A DNA stretch of 24,110 bases from a virus: the IMG/VR virus record IMGVR_UViG_3300010413_000187, positions 1 through 24,110 of that record. One strand, given 5' to 3'. Positions within the stretch are counted from its first letter, which is position 1; every line of letters starts with the position of its first letter. Of the stretch, positions 13,513 through 22,305 are shown one piece after another. Under the pieces are notes generated by a model. That model did no database searches, was not told the DNA's origin, and saw only the letters and a program-made list of their open reading frames with translations. The position numbers and the translations under genes were made by a program.

Positions 13513-15078
13513 ATGAGTGTAAGAATTTTCATTAACGAAGGAACTGTTGGCAAGGCAAGCGTTTCTCAAGTAACTTCGCGGTTGCCTAGAACTGGTGTCG
13601 GAAGAAGTACAAGGGAAGAGGAAATCCTTGACTTAATGGATGCCGTTGCCGTTGTTCCATTCCTAAGCGCCTCTGGTGCAGTTGTTGGTCGCGGTGTTGT
13701 AGGCCCAGGCTTCGACATCGTAGAAGCCGAACTCAACAGTGGTGGCTCGGAGAGGAAGAGAAAGAGGATTCTTGACTTCTTTAATTACGTTAGTCCGACG
13801 CAGAAGAATGTAAAAGATATTTTTAGCCCATTGGCTAAAATGTACACGACTGCGTTTGCGTTTAGGATTTTTGGACACGCGGCTTGGCAGCTTGTGCGAG
13901 AAAAGCGAACTGGCGCTGTACTTGGTTTTGACTTAATTCCTGGCGTCATAAAGCCAAACGTAGAGTCTGATGGAACATTTAAATCTCCCGCTTATATACA
14001 ATACCTTAGAGTGGGCGGAGTAGAAACAACGTCTGAATTTAACAATCCAGACGATGTTGTGTTTTTTGCTGTTCCAGATTATAGTGGCGGCGTATACATG
14101 GCAGAACTGTTGTCTCTGGCAGAGTATACACTCCCAAGCGAGATATATGCTGCTATGGCGTATAGATCACTGCACGAGAACAGGGATGCGCCATATTCTG
14201 GTTTTTGGTATACCCCCAACGATATTGACGACGATACCTTCGCTAGATTCGTCGCTATGGTAAACGCAAAATATACTGGCTCGCAAAACTATGGTCGCAA
14301 CCCTATTATTATGAAGGGTGAGGGCGGCTTTAAGTCAATTTCGTCTACACGCGATGATGCGCCGTATGTTGAGGGGCGCGAGTTAAACAGAAACGAAATA
14401 TCAGCATCGACTGGAGTACCTGGCGCTAAGTACGGAATTGATACTAGCGCCGACATGAAAGAACTTAGGCGTGAGTTTTACGAGTCAACCCTGCGGCCAG
14501 TCATGTCGCTTCTTGAGGAATCGATATACACAAATATATGTATTCGGCTTTTTGATGCGCCAGAGTGGAAACTTAGATTTAGGCGTCCTGACTTTACAAC
14601 GGCTGTTGAAGATGCGTCAATAGAGTTGCGCCGTATCCAATGGGGCCAATGGTCTCCGAACGAAGCTAGAGCCTCACGCGGCGAGCTTCCAAGAGATGGT
14701 GGAGACTATTATCTTGTGCCTAAAAATATGGATATGGTCGGAGCTGACGGGAAACCTGGAAGGCCTGAGAATCAACCAGTAAATGACGACGAAGGGAATA
14801 TGGAGCCTTCTGAGGAAGATCCAGTCCCAGGAACAGAACCTCCTATACAACCACAGGTCGATGAGTCTGCGGTAATTGCCGAGATTAGAAAGTGGCGTAA
14901 GTTTGCTTTACGAGTTGCAGGCGGGAAAAGGTTTAGGCGCGACTTTGTGCCTAGTGAATCAATTCCTATTGAGGTTTGTAATTTTATCTCTGCCTCTCTT
15001 TCTGAAATAGGTAACGACAAAGACCTTGTTGCAGACTTCTTTGATGGGTTGATAGAGGAGATGATGTCGCTATGGTAG
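13513..15078 (+). CDS. Portal protein
   Basis: The portal forms the dodecameric ring through which DNA enters the head. The 521-residue length, the position after terminase and before the protease and capsid genes, and sequence features fit: a long alpha/beta core (EIYAAMAYRSLHENRDAPYS, later EISASTGVPGAKYGI), a helical stem/wing region (ELRREFYESTLRPVMSLLEE) and the typical C-terminal run QWSPNEARASRGELPRDGGD. A Pro/Glu-rich linker (EDPVPGTEPPIQPQ) precedes a helical tail that may contact scaffold or capsid. No ribosome site precedes ATG 13513; a GAGGG lies too far away (12 bases). Confidence 0.88.
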   Translation: MSVRIFINEGTVGKASVSQVTSRLPRTGVGRSTREEEILDLMDAVAVVPFLSASGAVVGRGVVGPGFDIVEAELNSGGSERKRKRILDFFNYVSPTQKNVKDIFSPLAKMYTTAFAFRIFGHAAWQLVREKRTGAVLGFDLIPGVIKPNVESDGTFKSPAYIQYLRVGGVETTSEFNNPDDVVFFAVPDYSGGVYMAELLSLAEYTLPSEIYAAMAYRSLHENRDAPYSGFWYTPNDIDDDTFARFVAMVNAKYTGSQNYGRNPIIMKGEGGFKSISSTRDDAPYVEGRELNRNEISASTGVPGAKYGIDTSADMKELRREFYESTLRPVMSLLEESIYTNICIRLFDAPEWKLRFRRPDFTTAVEDASIELRRIQWGQWSPNEARASRGELPRDGGDYYLVPKNMDMVGADGKPGRPENQPVNDDEGNMEPSEEDPVPGTEPPIQPQVDESAVIAEIRKWRKFALRVAGGKRFRRDFVPSESIPIEVCNFISASLSEIGNDKDLVADFFDGLIEEMMSLW

Positions 15079-15422
15079 ATACCTATGATCTGAGGTTAAC
15101 ACTTCAATCTATAACCCTTGCGGTAATGATTTTTAGTGCGTTAGCTGTTGCTTGGTTTAGGATAAAGTATAAGTATATTCCACGGTCGTTTTGGGGTATA
15201 TGCGCCCTGATAATTCACGTGATATTGTTTTATACATTAGTGATTCTATCAGAGGTAGGTGTGTTTAATGTAATCGAATTTGCGAAGGAAACTTTTAACT
15301 GTCAGGTGCTTACATTTGGCACGTGGTCCTCCGCAATTAGGCTGCAAACTGCAATAGAGATATTTCTAATGATCGGTACAGTTGTGCGGAGGCAATCATG
15401 GATCAACTCGGCGCTGAGATAA
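15072..15422 (+). CDS. Small integral membrane protein (holin candidate)
   Basis: This 116-residue protein has two clear hydrophobic segments (about residues 10-30, LQSITLAVMIFSALAVAWF, and 39-60, SFWGICALIIHVILFYTLVI) and a weaker third near 92-107. A basic stretch (RIKYKYIPR) lies between the first two. Its ATG overlaps the portal stop codon and the next gene overlaps its end, so three genes are chained. Size and topology would suit a holin or other membrane effector, but the lysin is several genes away, so this is only a candidate. Confidence 0.7.
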   Translation: MVDTYDLRLTLQSITLAVMIFSALAVAWFRIKYKYIPRSFWGICALIIHVILFYTLVILSEVGVFNVIEFAKETFNCQVLTFGTWSSAIRLQTAIEIFLMIGTVVRRQSWINSALR

Positions 15423-15829
15423 TTGTTCCTATCATTATTGCGGTTGTGGCGTCTATTCCTGGAATCCTTAGCTTTATAAGAATGTTAAGAAAAGATAAGG
15501 TTGAGGGGGTAGCTATAATTAGTAGCGCGGAGAAGAATGACGCAGATGCGACAAATATATTTGTAACCGCTGCTACAACCCTGCTTGATCCACTTATGGC
15601 TAAAATAGAAAGGCTAGAGAAGAGGGACATAGAGAGAGAGCAGGTTCTCAACGATGTTTCAAAGCGATTAGCTATTGTAGAAAGGAACAATATGCTACTG
15701 TGTGACGGTGTTCGCAGGCTTATCTTGCAAATAAAGAGCATGGGGGCCGTACCCGTGTTTGAAATAGACGAATCTATATGCGATGAAATATCAAAGAATA
15801 GTAAAGTTAATGCTGGTCATTTGACATAG
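15398..15829 (+). CDS. Membrane-anchored coiled-coil protein, function unknown
   Basis: This 143-residue protein has one N-terminal membrane segment (EIIVPIIIAVVASIPGILSF) followed by a basic RMLRKDK and a long helical stretch with heptad character (MAKIERLEKRDIEREQVLND, then KRLAIVERNNMLL). The plan resembles single-span phage membrane proteins found near holin or spanin genes. ATG 15398 is preceded by GGAGG at five bases and overlaps the previous gene by 25 bases. Function is not shown by the sequence. Confidence 0.72.
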   Translation: MDQLGAEIIVPIIIAVVASIPGILSFIRMLRKDKVEGVAIISSAEKNDADATNIFVTAATTLLDPLMAKIERLEKRDIEREQVLNDVSKRLAIVERNNMLLCDGVRRLILQIKSMGAVPVFEIDESICDEISKNSKVNAGHLT

Positions 15830-15850
15830 CTAGATAATGTGTGGTATAAA
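15821..15850 (+). promoter_or_regulatory. Possible promoter before the gene at 15867
   Basis: TTGACA (15821-15826), 18-bp spacer and TATAAA (15845-15850). The expected start is near 15857, at the end of the GGAGG ribosome site (15853-15857), so transcripts made here would lose that site, while read-through transcripts would keep it. Confidence 0.55.
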
Positions 15851-15866
15851 TAGGAGGTAATAGGTA

Positions 15867-16172
15867 ATGTTTGATTGGTCTAGTGGAGAGTTAGGATATA
15901 GAGTTTCTAGCTTTCCTGACGATACAGCTGCTATAGATTTTATACTAGACTCGCTGATCGTTAAAAAGATATATGCTTCGTGGGATGAATCTATCAATGG
16001 CGAGCTAGTAGACTACGGCGGAGGCGTTAGAGCTATTACTGCCAAGATGCTAGTTATTGCTGGTGAGGATTTTCTTATGGGCATTAAGAATATCGGGCAA
16101 GTACGTGCTGCGCAAATATTGGAGGATGTTAAATCTACCTTGGCGGAGGTTCCATATGCCAGCGGTGTATAG
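15867..16172 (+). CDS. Small phage protein with possible helix-hairpin-helix, function unknown
   Basis: This 101-residue protein (starting MFDWSSGELGYRVSSFPDDT) ends with FLMGIKNIGQVRAAQILEDV, which resembles a helix-hairpin-helix DNA-contact element (GIGxxxAxxIL). The match is short and inferential. GGAGG lies nine bases before ATG. It precedes a zinc-knuckle gene with a 17-base overlap. Confidence 0.65.
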   Translation: MFDWSSGELGYRVSSFPDDTAAIDFILDSLIVKKIYASWDESINGELVDYGGGVRAITAKMLVIAGEDFLMGIKNIGQVRAAQILEDVKSTLAEVPYASGV

Positions 16173-16338
16173 TGATATAGAATCGAAGCCGTTGACATCT
16201 GTGGTTTGTAAATGTTTGCGCTGTGGTGCTGTTGTACATGGGGAATTGCTAGTTCGCGTGTTTTGTAAAGAATGCGTCGATGCGATGATAAAAGATGCCA
16301 GAGACAACAGAAAATTATCACAGGATTCCAGTGAGTAG
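16156..16338 (+). CDS. Small zinc-knuckle protein
   Basis: A 60-residue protein with CLRC and CKEC knuckles 18 residues apart (CKCLRCGAVVHGE ... VFCKECVDAMI), probably binding one zinc. The frame is open further upstream but ATG 16156 has an ideal ribosome site (GGAGG, six bases). It overlaps the preceding gene by 17 bases and the protease-scaffold gene by 8 (or 44 if that gene starts at 16295). Confidence 0.68.
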   Translation: MPAVYSDIESKPLTSVVCKCLRCGAVVHGELLVRVFCKECVDAMIKDARDNRKLSQDSSE

Positions 16339-18142
16339 TGGTCACAGTGACCACTCCATCAAAACAATTACAGTTAGTGCGTCGAAGGGGATTAAAGCTC
16401 TTTATTGTACTGACTGTAAGGAAATCATCACGTATTTGTTTGATGTAGATAAATGGACAATGGATGAAGCTAAAGAGTGGGTTGAGAACCACAAAAAGGA
16501 ATTTGAGGACTGGTCTGAGTTGGCTATAACAAAGGGAGTCATTCCTTTTCACAGCTATCCAAAAGCAAGTGATGGAACAGCCTGGGATGGCCCTGGCGAA
16601 GTTTCTAAGGCAGAAGTGTCTGATTTAAAAAAGATGTGTACGTGGTACGATTCTGGAAATCCAGACGTTAAGTCGTCGTACAAGCTTCCACATCATAAAG
16701 CAGATGGATATGCGACTGTTTGGAACGGAGTCAAGGCTGCTATGTCTAGGCTATATCAAAGCAATACAAAAATTCCTGACTCTGACAGGAAAGCGTGCTA
16801 TAATCATCTTGCAAGGCATTATAAGGAATTTAGCAAAGAGCCGCCAGAATGGGGCAAGGAATATTCTAATGATGAGTTGCAAGTTTTGTTTGGTGATGGT
16901 GATATGAGAAATTTGGACAGGCGCACTAAGGACTTTATTGGTTCGCAGGTGCGATACAAATCTTATGGGACATTCTTGCCGAAGGGTGTTGAGGACGGTT
17001 CCTCTGACGAATTGTATGTTCGTGGGTTTTTCACCGATGATAAAGAAGACGTTGTTGGTGATATAATTACCAAAGAGGCAACCGACGAAGCGATAGAGCG
17101 TTGGAGAAAATGGGGCAATATCAGGACAATGCACGACTATCCTTCTGGCAGGGCCGTAAAGATCGGCGAGACTGATGGGCTTGACTGGAACGAGATTGTA
17201 ACCGTTCCAGTTGATAAAAATACAAGAGAGCTTATTGAGGGCGGGGTGCTAAAGGCTTATTCTGTTGGGATTATCCCACGAAAGTATGAGCTTAACCAGG
17301 CGGCTATTGAGGCCGCAGGGGAGGATGCAGATCCTTGGTTTTTCCCGCTTATCATACATTCTTACGATATGGTAGAAATCTCTTATGTAGATCACCCAGC
17401 AAACTACGCCGCTACCATTCAAGAGATTGGTAGCCAAAAGTTTAAGGAGATGTCCCACAGGACTGTAATTTTTAAGAATAATGAAGTTATGGGGGATATT
17501 GACGATATGGATGAGATGGAAAAGAATGCTATTGAGCAAGAAGAGCTTGATAGCGATGATGAGGTTCTTGACAGCGTAGAGCAGCAAGATGCCGATCTGG
17601 AATCTGAGATTGAGGAAGAGGTAGCTGGCGAAGATGAGGTCGTCGAAGCTGATCCTGAGCCAGAGACAGATAAAGATGAGGTTGATGAAGAGGATGAGGT
17701 CGTGGAAAAGGAAGAGGACGAGACATTTGATGTTGCCTTGGCCGTAGGCGATATTAAGGGATCAATCTCTGGCCTTGAGGAACGCGTAACTCACCTAGCC
17801 GAATCTCTCGACAGTCTTGTGGACCGCGTTGTGGAAAGATTGCTTGATGCCATGACTGCCAGTTCTGAGGAACAGGCTAATGTGGCTGAAGAAGAAATTA
17901 ATGAGACTAAACAGTTTGACAGTGACGCTTTTGTTGAAAAGATTACTGAGAAAGTTCTATCTGGGCTTGCCGACATTCTCGTACCAGAGGCAGCTCGTAC
18001 CGCTAAGGTATACGTTGACTCTGACGGAAATGAGGTTACTCCAGAGACATCTGAACAAAAGACAAAGCGGTATCTGGAAATGACGCCTTCACAGCGTCGC
18101 ACAAGGATGAAAGAAGTCCTTGAGAATACTTTTAATAAATAA
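16331..18142 (+). CDS. Prohead protease fused to scaffold-like domain
   Basis: Three parts are visible. The N-terminal part (to about residue 190) has a CTDC knuckle and a block (SYKLPHHKADGYATVWNG ... CYNHLARHYKEFSKEPPEW) seen in phage head-maturation proteins. The middle (about 215-370) is a serine protease of the HK97/XkdF kind: ELYVRGFFTDDKEDVVGD, IRTMHDYPSGRAV with the likely catalytic His, and LKAYSVGIIP with the likely Ser. The C-terminal part is highly acidic (Glu/Asp-rich, about 395-475) and then coiled-coil, as in internal scaffolds removed during maturation. I chose GTG 16331 (AGGA five bases upstream); ATG 16295 would add 12 residues but lacks a ribosome site. It lies directly before the capsid gene. 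Confidence 0.86.
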   Translation: MSSGHSDHSIKTITVSASKGIKALYCTDCKEIITYLFDVDKWTMDEAKEWVENHKKEFEDWSELAITKGVIPFHSYPKASDGTAWDGPGEVSKAEVSDLKKMCTWYDSGNPDVKSSYKLPHHKADGYATVWNGVKAAMSRLYQSNTKIPDSDRKACYNHLARHYKEFSKEPPEWGKEYSNDELQVLFGDGDMRNLDRRTKDFIGSQVRYKSYGTFLPKGVEDGSSDELYVRGFFTDDKEDVVGDIITKEATDEAIERWRKWGNIRTMHDYPSGRAVKIGETDGLDWNEIVTVPVDKNTRELIEGGVLKAYSVGIIPRKYELNQAAIEAAGEDADPWFFPLIIHSYDMVEISYVDHPANYAATIQEIGSQKFKEMSHRTVIFKNNEVMGDIDDMDEMEKNAIEQEELDSDDEVLDSVEQQDADLESEIEEEVAGEDEVVEADPEPETDKDEVDEEDEVVEKEEDETFDVALAVGDIKGSISGLEERVTHLAESLDSLVDRVVERLLDAMTASSEEQANVAEEEINETKQFDSDAFVEKITEKVLSGLADILVPEAARTAKVYVDSDGNEVTPETSEQKTKRYLEMTPSQRRTRMKEVLENTFNK

Positions 18143-18156
18143 TAGGTGGTGTAAAA

Positions 18157-19497
18157 ATGGATTATAAGTCTGAATTGAAAAAGGCACTTACCGCAAGTTC
18201 GTCAAGCGGAACCGCCCTTATTCCTGAAGACCTTGAACCTATGATCCGCGCCAACCTTCTTGAGCTTTCGCCGCTGACACGCATGGTGCCAGTCGTTCGC
18301 GCTGACGGGAATATCCACAGGGTAGTACGTCGGACTGCACACAACACTGGTGCATGGTTCGAAGGCGAAATGACGGATGCAAGCTATAATCAAAGTACAT
18401 ACGCCCGTAGGTCAGTAGAAGTAAAGATTCTGCGTACCCACGGTCAGGCGTCTGACTTCATGGTATCGGCTGCACGGTCATTCACAGATGTAATGGCTGA
18501 CGAAATTGAATCGGCCACAGAAGGACTAGCGGACCTGTTTGAGTTTTCAACGATTTGGGGACACGGTGACGACCTGAGCTTCACTGGTGATGCCTATCAA
18601 TATACTGGTCTTTATGGTTGGCTCTTGAGCGATGCTTCAAGCTCCAACGTAGTTGACGCAGATGGAACTATTACTTTGAGCGATCTGGACGACCTACTTG
18701 ACATTACGATGAACAAGTACAGAAACGTCCGTGATATGCAGTATTTGTTCCTGATGTCTCCTCAAATGAATAGCAAGGTAACTGGCCTTCAAACATTGAT
18801 TCGCCGTGCCGTGCAGACCATTACATTTGAGGGTGGTTTTGAAATGGAAACATACCGTGGTGTACCTATCCTGAAGAGTGGATTTGTGCGCCCCGCAGGG
18901 ACCACAACTTCTCCTGCGGTTACAGCGGCACCAGCTGGTTCTGGTGGTGGTATTGCTCTTGCGACTGGAAACTATATGTATAAGATCGCAAGTATTACCC
19001 TTTACGGCGAGCAAGTGGCTGGAACAGCAGACACAACCAACGCTGTAACGAACGGTACGCACGACACCGTTGATCTGACCTGGACGGCAGACGCTTCGGC
19101 AAAGCTGTACGCGATTTATCGCACAAACACAGACGATGCAGATGCAGATGCTAACTACGATCTGATTGACATTATCGCTGCAAAAACATATAACTCTGAT
19201 GGTTCTGTCAACACAAGCGTTGCTGCTTACAGCGACACTGGCCTGACAGGGCTTTCAACAATTCACCCGATGGCAAGCGGTGACGAGACAATCTTCCTGG
19301 TTGGCCTTGGACAGCGCCAAGGGCTTTCCCGCCCTGTGCTGACGCCTACCGTTGGCGAACCGATGGACTCTCTGGTGAATTACGTTACGTTGTCTGAGAC
19401 AACGGACAGCCTGCAGTTTAGGCTGAAATCATATCATACCGTGCAAGTTCCGTGGGGTAATCTTCACGGAGCGATTCGCCGTGTGACTGTAGCATAA
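18157..19497 (+). CDS. Major capsid protein, HK97 fold with Ig/FN3-like insertion
   Basis: The 446-residue protein has the HK97-capsid course: an N-terminal arm (ALIPEDLEPMIRANLLELSP), E-loop region (TGAWFEGEMTDASY), spine-helix region (ADEIESATEGLADLFEFSTI), P-domain segments (YLFLMSPQMNSKVTGLQTLI, ETYRGVPILKSGFV) and a strand-rich end (LQFRLKSYHTVQV). Residues about 246-368 interrupt it with a Thr/Ala/Gly-rich linker and a beta domain (NYMYKIASITLYGE, VDLTWTADASAKLYAIYRT) like Ig/FN3 surface modules. AGGTGG precedes ATG. Arginine is mostly CGN, whereas neighbours use many AGG/AGA codons, consistent with strong expression. A terminator follows. Confidence 0.92.
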   Translation: MDYKSELKKALTASSSSGTALIPEDLEPMIRANLLELSPLTRMVPVVRADGNIHRVVRRTAHNTGAWFEGEMTDASYNQSTYARRSVEVKILRTHGQASDFMVSAARSFTDVMADEIESATEGLADLFEFSTIWGHGDDLSFTGDAYQYTGLYGWLLSDASSSNVVDADGTITLSDLDDLLDITMNKYRNVRDMQYLFLMSPQMNSKVTGLQTLIRRAVQTITFEGGFEMETYRGVPILKSGFVRPAGTTTSPAVTAAPAGSGGGIALATGNYMYKIASITLYGEQVAGTADTTNAVTNGTHDTVDLTWTADASAKLYAIYRTNTDDADADANYDLIDIIAAKTYNSDGSVNTSVAAYSDTGLTGLSTIHPMASGDETIFLVGLGQRQGLSRPVLTPTVGEPMDSLVNYVTLSETTDSLQFRLKSYHTVQVPWGNLHGAIRRVTVA

Positions 19498-19535
19498 ACG
19501 ATAGTTTACTTGTTGTGCCTCCTATCCTAGAAAGC

Positions 19536-19566
19536 GCCCACCCACCTGTAGGTGGGTGGGCCTTTT
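19536..19566 (+). terminator. Rho-independent terminator after the capsid gene
   Basis: A perfect 11-bp GC-rich stem (GCCCACCCACC/GGTGGGTGGGC) with loop TGTA is followed by CTTTT. It lies 38 bases after the capsid stop codon and 25 bases before the next gene. The short T-run suggests partial termination, since no strong promoter is seen before the lysin gene. Confidence 0.85.
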
Positions 19567-19591
19567 GGATGTTGGCTGAAGGACAACCAAT

Positions 19592-21712
19592 ATGAGTAAA
19601 TTGACATTACATTTTCAACAAATACCGTCGTTTGCGGAGTCATTTGTTAGAGATTCTGGTGTATCGTATGTAAAAATGATCGATCCTCCAGAGGCAAATA
19701 TGTTCCCTGGTACGCGCATTATCGGCAGGACGTATATGGTAGACGGAGATGCAAATGCCCTTGTTGCAAAGGGAGCGGCTGGCGCAAGAGAATGGTTTAA
19801 CCATTGGTTGCCCATATACGAATCGCGTCCGTACATATACGCGTGGGAATCACCAAACGAGCCACAGCCGATGTGGGAGTATTGGTTTAGAGTCGCCCTT
19901 AAAGAGTTCTTGATTGAATGGGCAAGGCTGATGAGGGATCATGGCTGGAAGACTGTTGGTGGTTGCTTTGGGGTTGGGTGGCCTAATGTAGATGAGGCGA
20001 AAGATGTTGGCGCTGGACTACAGGCTTGTGACTTTATAGGTATTCATGAATATAGTGCGCCTGCTATGTGGGATGGTGAGTCGTGGTATTGTCTGCGCTA
20101 TCGTAGAACAATTAATGAGTTGAGAAACGCTGGTTTTACAATTAAGCCAGTTATGATAACAGAGTGTGGCATTGATGGCGGAGTCATTGATGATGCACAC
20201 GCCAGGACTGGATGGAAAACATTTTGCACGGCTGGTGGTGAGGATCAGTACCTTGAGCAACTAAAGTGGTATGATTCTGAACTTATGAAGGACAGTTATG
20301 TAGAAACAGCAACGATCTTTATAGCTGGGCCTAATGCAGACTGGATGGACTTTGAGGTTACGCCTACGTTGGCAAGTAAACTTGCAGCTTATATTGCAAG
20401 CACTGCAAATCCAGAGCCAGTTGATAAGGCGAAGGGTATAGACGTTAGCAAGTACCAAGGAGACATTAATTGGGATCTTGTAAAGGCTGACGGATATGAC
20501 TTTGTTATGATACGGGCGTCAGGCCCGAACGACGACAGGACAGCGGTTGTTCCAGATCCGAAATTTCCATCTAACTATGATGGTGCTGGAAGTGTAGGTA
20601 TGCTTCGCATGGCATACCACGGTATGCAGGACGTATTTGAGGGGCAGTCAAAGATATTTGTTGATAGCGTTGGTGGTCGCCTGCTAGAGTTGGGGTATGC
20701 CAGCGACCTTGAAATACTAAGTATCCCTGACGAAAAATGTGACAGGCACCTGCAAAAGGTTGATGAATTAGTAGCCGAATTGCTAGGTGTACCAGTTAGT
20801 AGGAGTACAAAGGTATACACAAGCCCTAATTTTATGTCTGCGCACTCAACATATTGGGCAGAGGATCGTGACCTGTGGCTTGCCCATTGGACTACAGAGG
20901 ATAACATTATAATCCCTAAGCCCTGGAACGATTGGGAGTTTTGGCAATATGGCGTTGGTGATGCAGGGACAGTAGACGGAATAACAACAAGGATTGACCT
21001 TGATGTTTATAATGGAACTCGCAAAGAGTTGTTTGACAAGTATAAACCAGAAAATGGAGTTGAAGATATGATAGAAGTAGTAGATCTGAATGGGAACCCA
21101 ATTGAGAATGGGTGGGCTGATGCTGTTTCCCGTGGAGCGCGACTGTTTGAGGCGACTCCGCCAGAGGGAGCGACAGTGTGGCGCGTAAAAAGGCTTATTC
21201 TTGATACTGGCGGAAGTATGGCGTTCAGGATGTATGCAAAAGACGAGAATGGCGCTGCGATTCCTGGCGTTGCAATTTTTGAGGGCTGGAAAGATCCAGT
21301 AGAGGCATTTAAGCTTCCCGCTGACGCGGCCCCAAGAATGTCTGAGGATTATTGGGGACAACCTAAAGATCTTGATGGCTCAACACTTCCGAATACAGTA
21401 TTTAAGCTAAACGATCAGTTTACTAACCAGGACGGGTTTTTGGAATGGCTTTGGGGACCAGGGGAGTTTGTTAACGCCAATGAGATCGTGCATTGGGGTT
21501 GGGTAATGCCTGGAGATAACAAGGACTATTCTGATGTGTTTGTTATCCCTGGATGGTGGGCCGAACACATTAAGTATTGGGTTGAATTTGAGAAAAGCGT
21601 TGGCACCGACGATGGTGGCGGCGAAACGCCAGGTGATGGAGATTATAGCGAATTGCTAGATCGGATTGCAGTGGCGGTTGAATATATGGCTGCACATTGG
21701 CCTTATAAATAG
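19592..21712 (+). CDS. Two-domain glycoside hydrolase: clan-A barrel plus GH25 muramidase
   Basis: Residues 1 to about 275 look like a clan-A TIM-barrel hydrolase, with candidate acid/base E90 in ESPNEPQP and candidate nucleophile E191 in ITECGIDGG. Residues about 280-485 are a GH25 lysozyme: KGIDVSKYQGDINWDLVKAD (D284), a DLE motif (D372, E374) matching the family catalytic D-x-E, KVYTSPNF and WEFWQYG near its end. Residues about 490-680 form a beta-rich Trp-containing domain that may bind wall glycan or other sugars. No signal peptide is seen. AAGGAC precedes ATG. It could be the endolysin or a virion-associated wall hydrolase; placement beside the capsid gene leaves both open. Confidence 0.86.
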   Translation: MSKLTLHFQQIPSFAESFVRDSGVSYVKMIDPPEANMFPGTRIIGRTYMVDGDANALVAKGAAGAREWFNHWLPIYESRPYIYAWESPNEPQPMWEYWFRVALKEFLIEWARLMRDHGWKTVGGCFGVGWPNVDEAKDVGAGLQACDFIGIHEYSAPAMWDGESWYCLRYRRTINELRNAGFTIKPVMITECGIDGGVIDDAHARTGWKTFCTAGGEDQYLEQLKWYDSELMKDSYVETATIFIAGPNADWMDFEVTPTLASKLAAYIASTANPEPVDKAKGIDVSKYQGDINWDLVKADGYDFVMIRASGPNDDRTAVVPDPKFPSNYDGAGSVGMLRMAYHGMQDVFEGQSKIFVDSVGGRLLELGYASDLEILSIPDEKCDRHLQKVDELVAELLGVPVSRSTKVYTSPNFMSAHSTYWAEDRDLWLAHWTTEDNIIIPKPWNDWEFWQYGVGDAGTVDGITTRIDLDVYNGTRKELFDKYKPENGVEDMIEVVDLNGNPIENGWADAVSRGARLFEATPPEGATVWRVKRLILDTGGSMAFRMYAKDENGAAIPGVAIFEGWKDPVEAFKLPADAAPRMSEDYWGQPKDLDGSTLPNTVFKLNDQFTNQDGFLEWLWGPGEFVNANEIVHWGWVMPGDNKDYSDVFVIPGWWAEHIKYWVEFEKSVGTDDGGGETPGDGDYSELLDRIAVAVEYMAAHWPYK

Positions 21713-21722
21713 ACATAGGGGC

Positions 21723-21751
21723 TTGACCGAATAGCTCTATTATGGTAAGAT
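21723..21751 (+). promoter_or_regulatory. Promoter upstream of the beta-rich virion protein
   Basis: TTGACC (21723-21728), 17-bp spacer and TAAGAT (21746-21751). A small leader hairpin (ATCCCT-AACA-AGGGAT, 21763-21778) precedes the ribosome site GGAGG of the gene at 21797 and may stabilise the mRNA. Confidence 0.68.
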
Positions 21752-21796
21752 AGCAATAACGAATCCCTAACAAGGGATGCATATGGAGGAATTTAG

Positions 21797-22282
21797 ATGG
21801 CTGCAACAGTTACGATTAGAGTAAATACTGGAGCTAGCGCGGGTACACAATCTGGCGCAGTAAGCGGTATTGATTTTATTAGTGCTGACAATGCCACAAA
21901 CTCTACCACAAATAGGCAGACATATCCGATTACCGCTGGCGGGAGGTCATATGAAAAGTGGCTAACTGCAAGGGTAGACGTAGCGCCTGACAACTATGTG
22001 AATAACTTCCAGTGGTGGGGTGATGGCGGAGTACAGCAATCGACCGCTTTGTATATCGGGAAGACTGCAGCTGGCGTAACTCCAACAAACTCTGACAGTT
22101 CGGTTGCGACGAATGACTGGACAGGCTACTTGACAGGATCAAGATTTGCTTGGCACGCAACTAACCTAACAGGTGTTGGAAGTGTTACTGACTTTGCTGT
22201 ATTCCAGCTTGACGTTAACTCTGACGCGACTCCAGGGAACTGGACGCAAGAAACGCTTAACTATAGCTTTGACGAAGCATAA
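21797..22282 (+). CDS. Beta-rich presumed virion protein (decoration or fibre type)
   Basis: This 161-residue protein is rich in Thr, Ser, Ala, Asn and Gly with alternating strands (TVTIRVNTGASAGTQ, KWLTARVDVAP, DFAVFQLDVN) and no cysteine or charged clusters. Such composition is typical of capsid decoration or surface proteins. Its own promoter, leader hairpin and excellent ribosome site (GGAGG, seven bases) suggest high expression. No specific family is recognised. Confidence 0.65.
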   Translation: MAATVTIRVNTGASAGTQSGAVSGIDFISADNATNSTTNRQTYPITAGGRSYEKWLTARVDVAPDNYVNNFQWWGDGGVQQSTALYIGKTAAGVTPTNSDSSVATNDWTGYLTGSRFAWHATNLTGVGSVTDFAVFQLDVNSDATPGNWTQETLNYSFDEA

Positions 22283-22305
22283 ACAATATAGGATTTGGAG
22301 GCACA

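Noticed and set aside
16013-16552. 179-codon minus-strand frame
   Set aside because: It lies opposite well-supported plus-strand genes and shows no domain or ribosome site.
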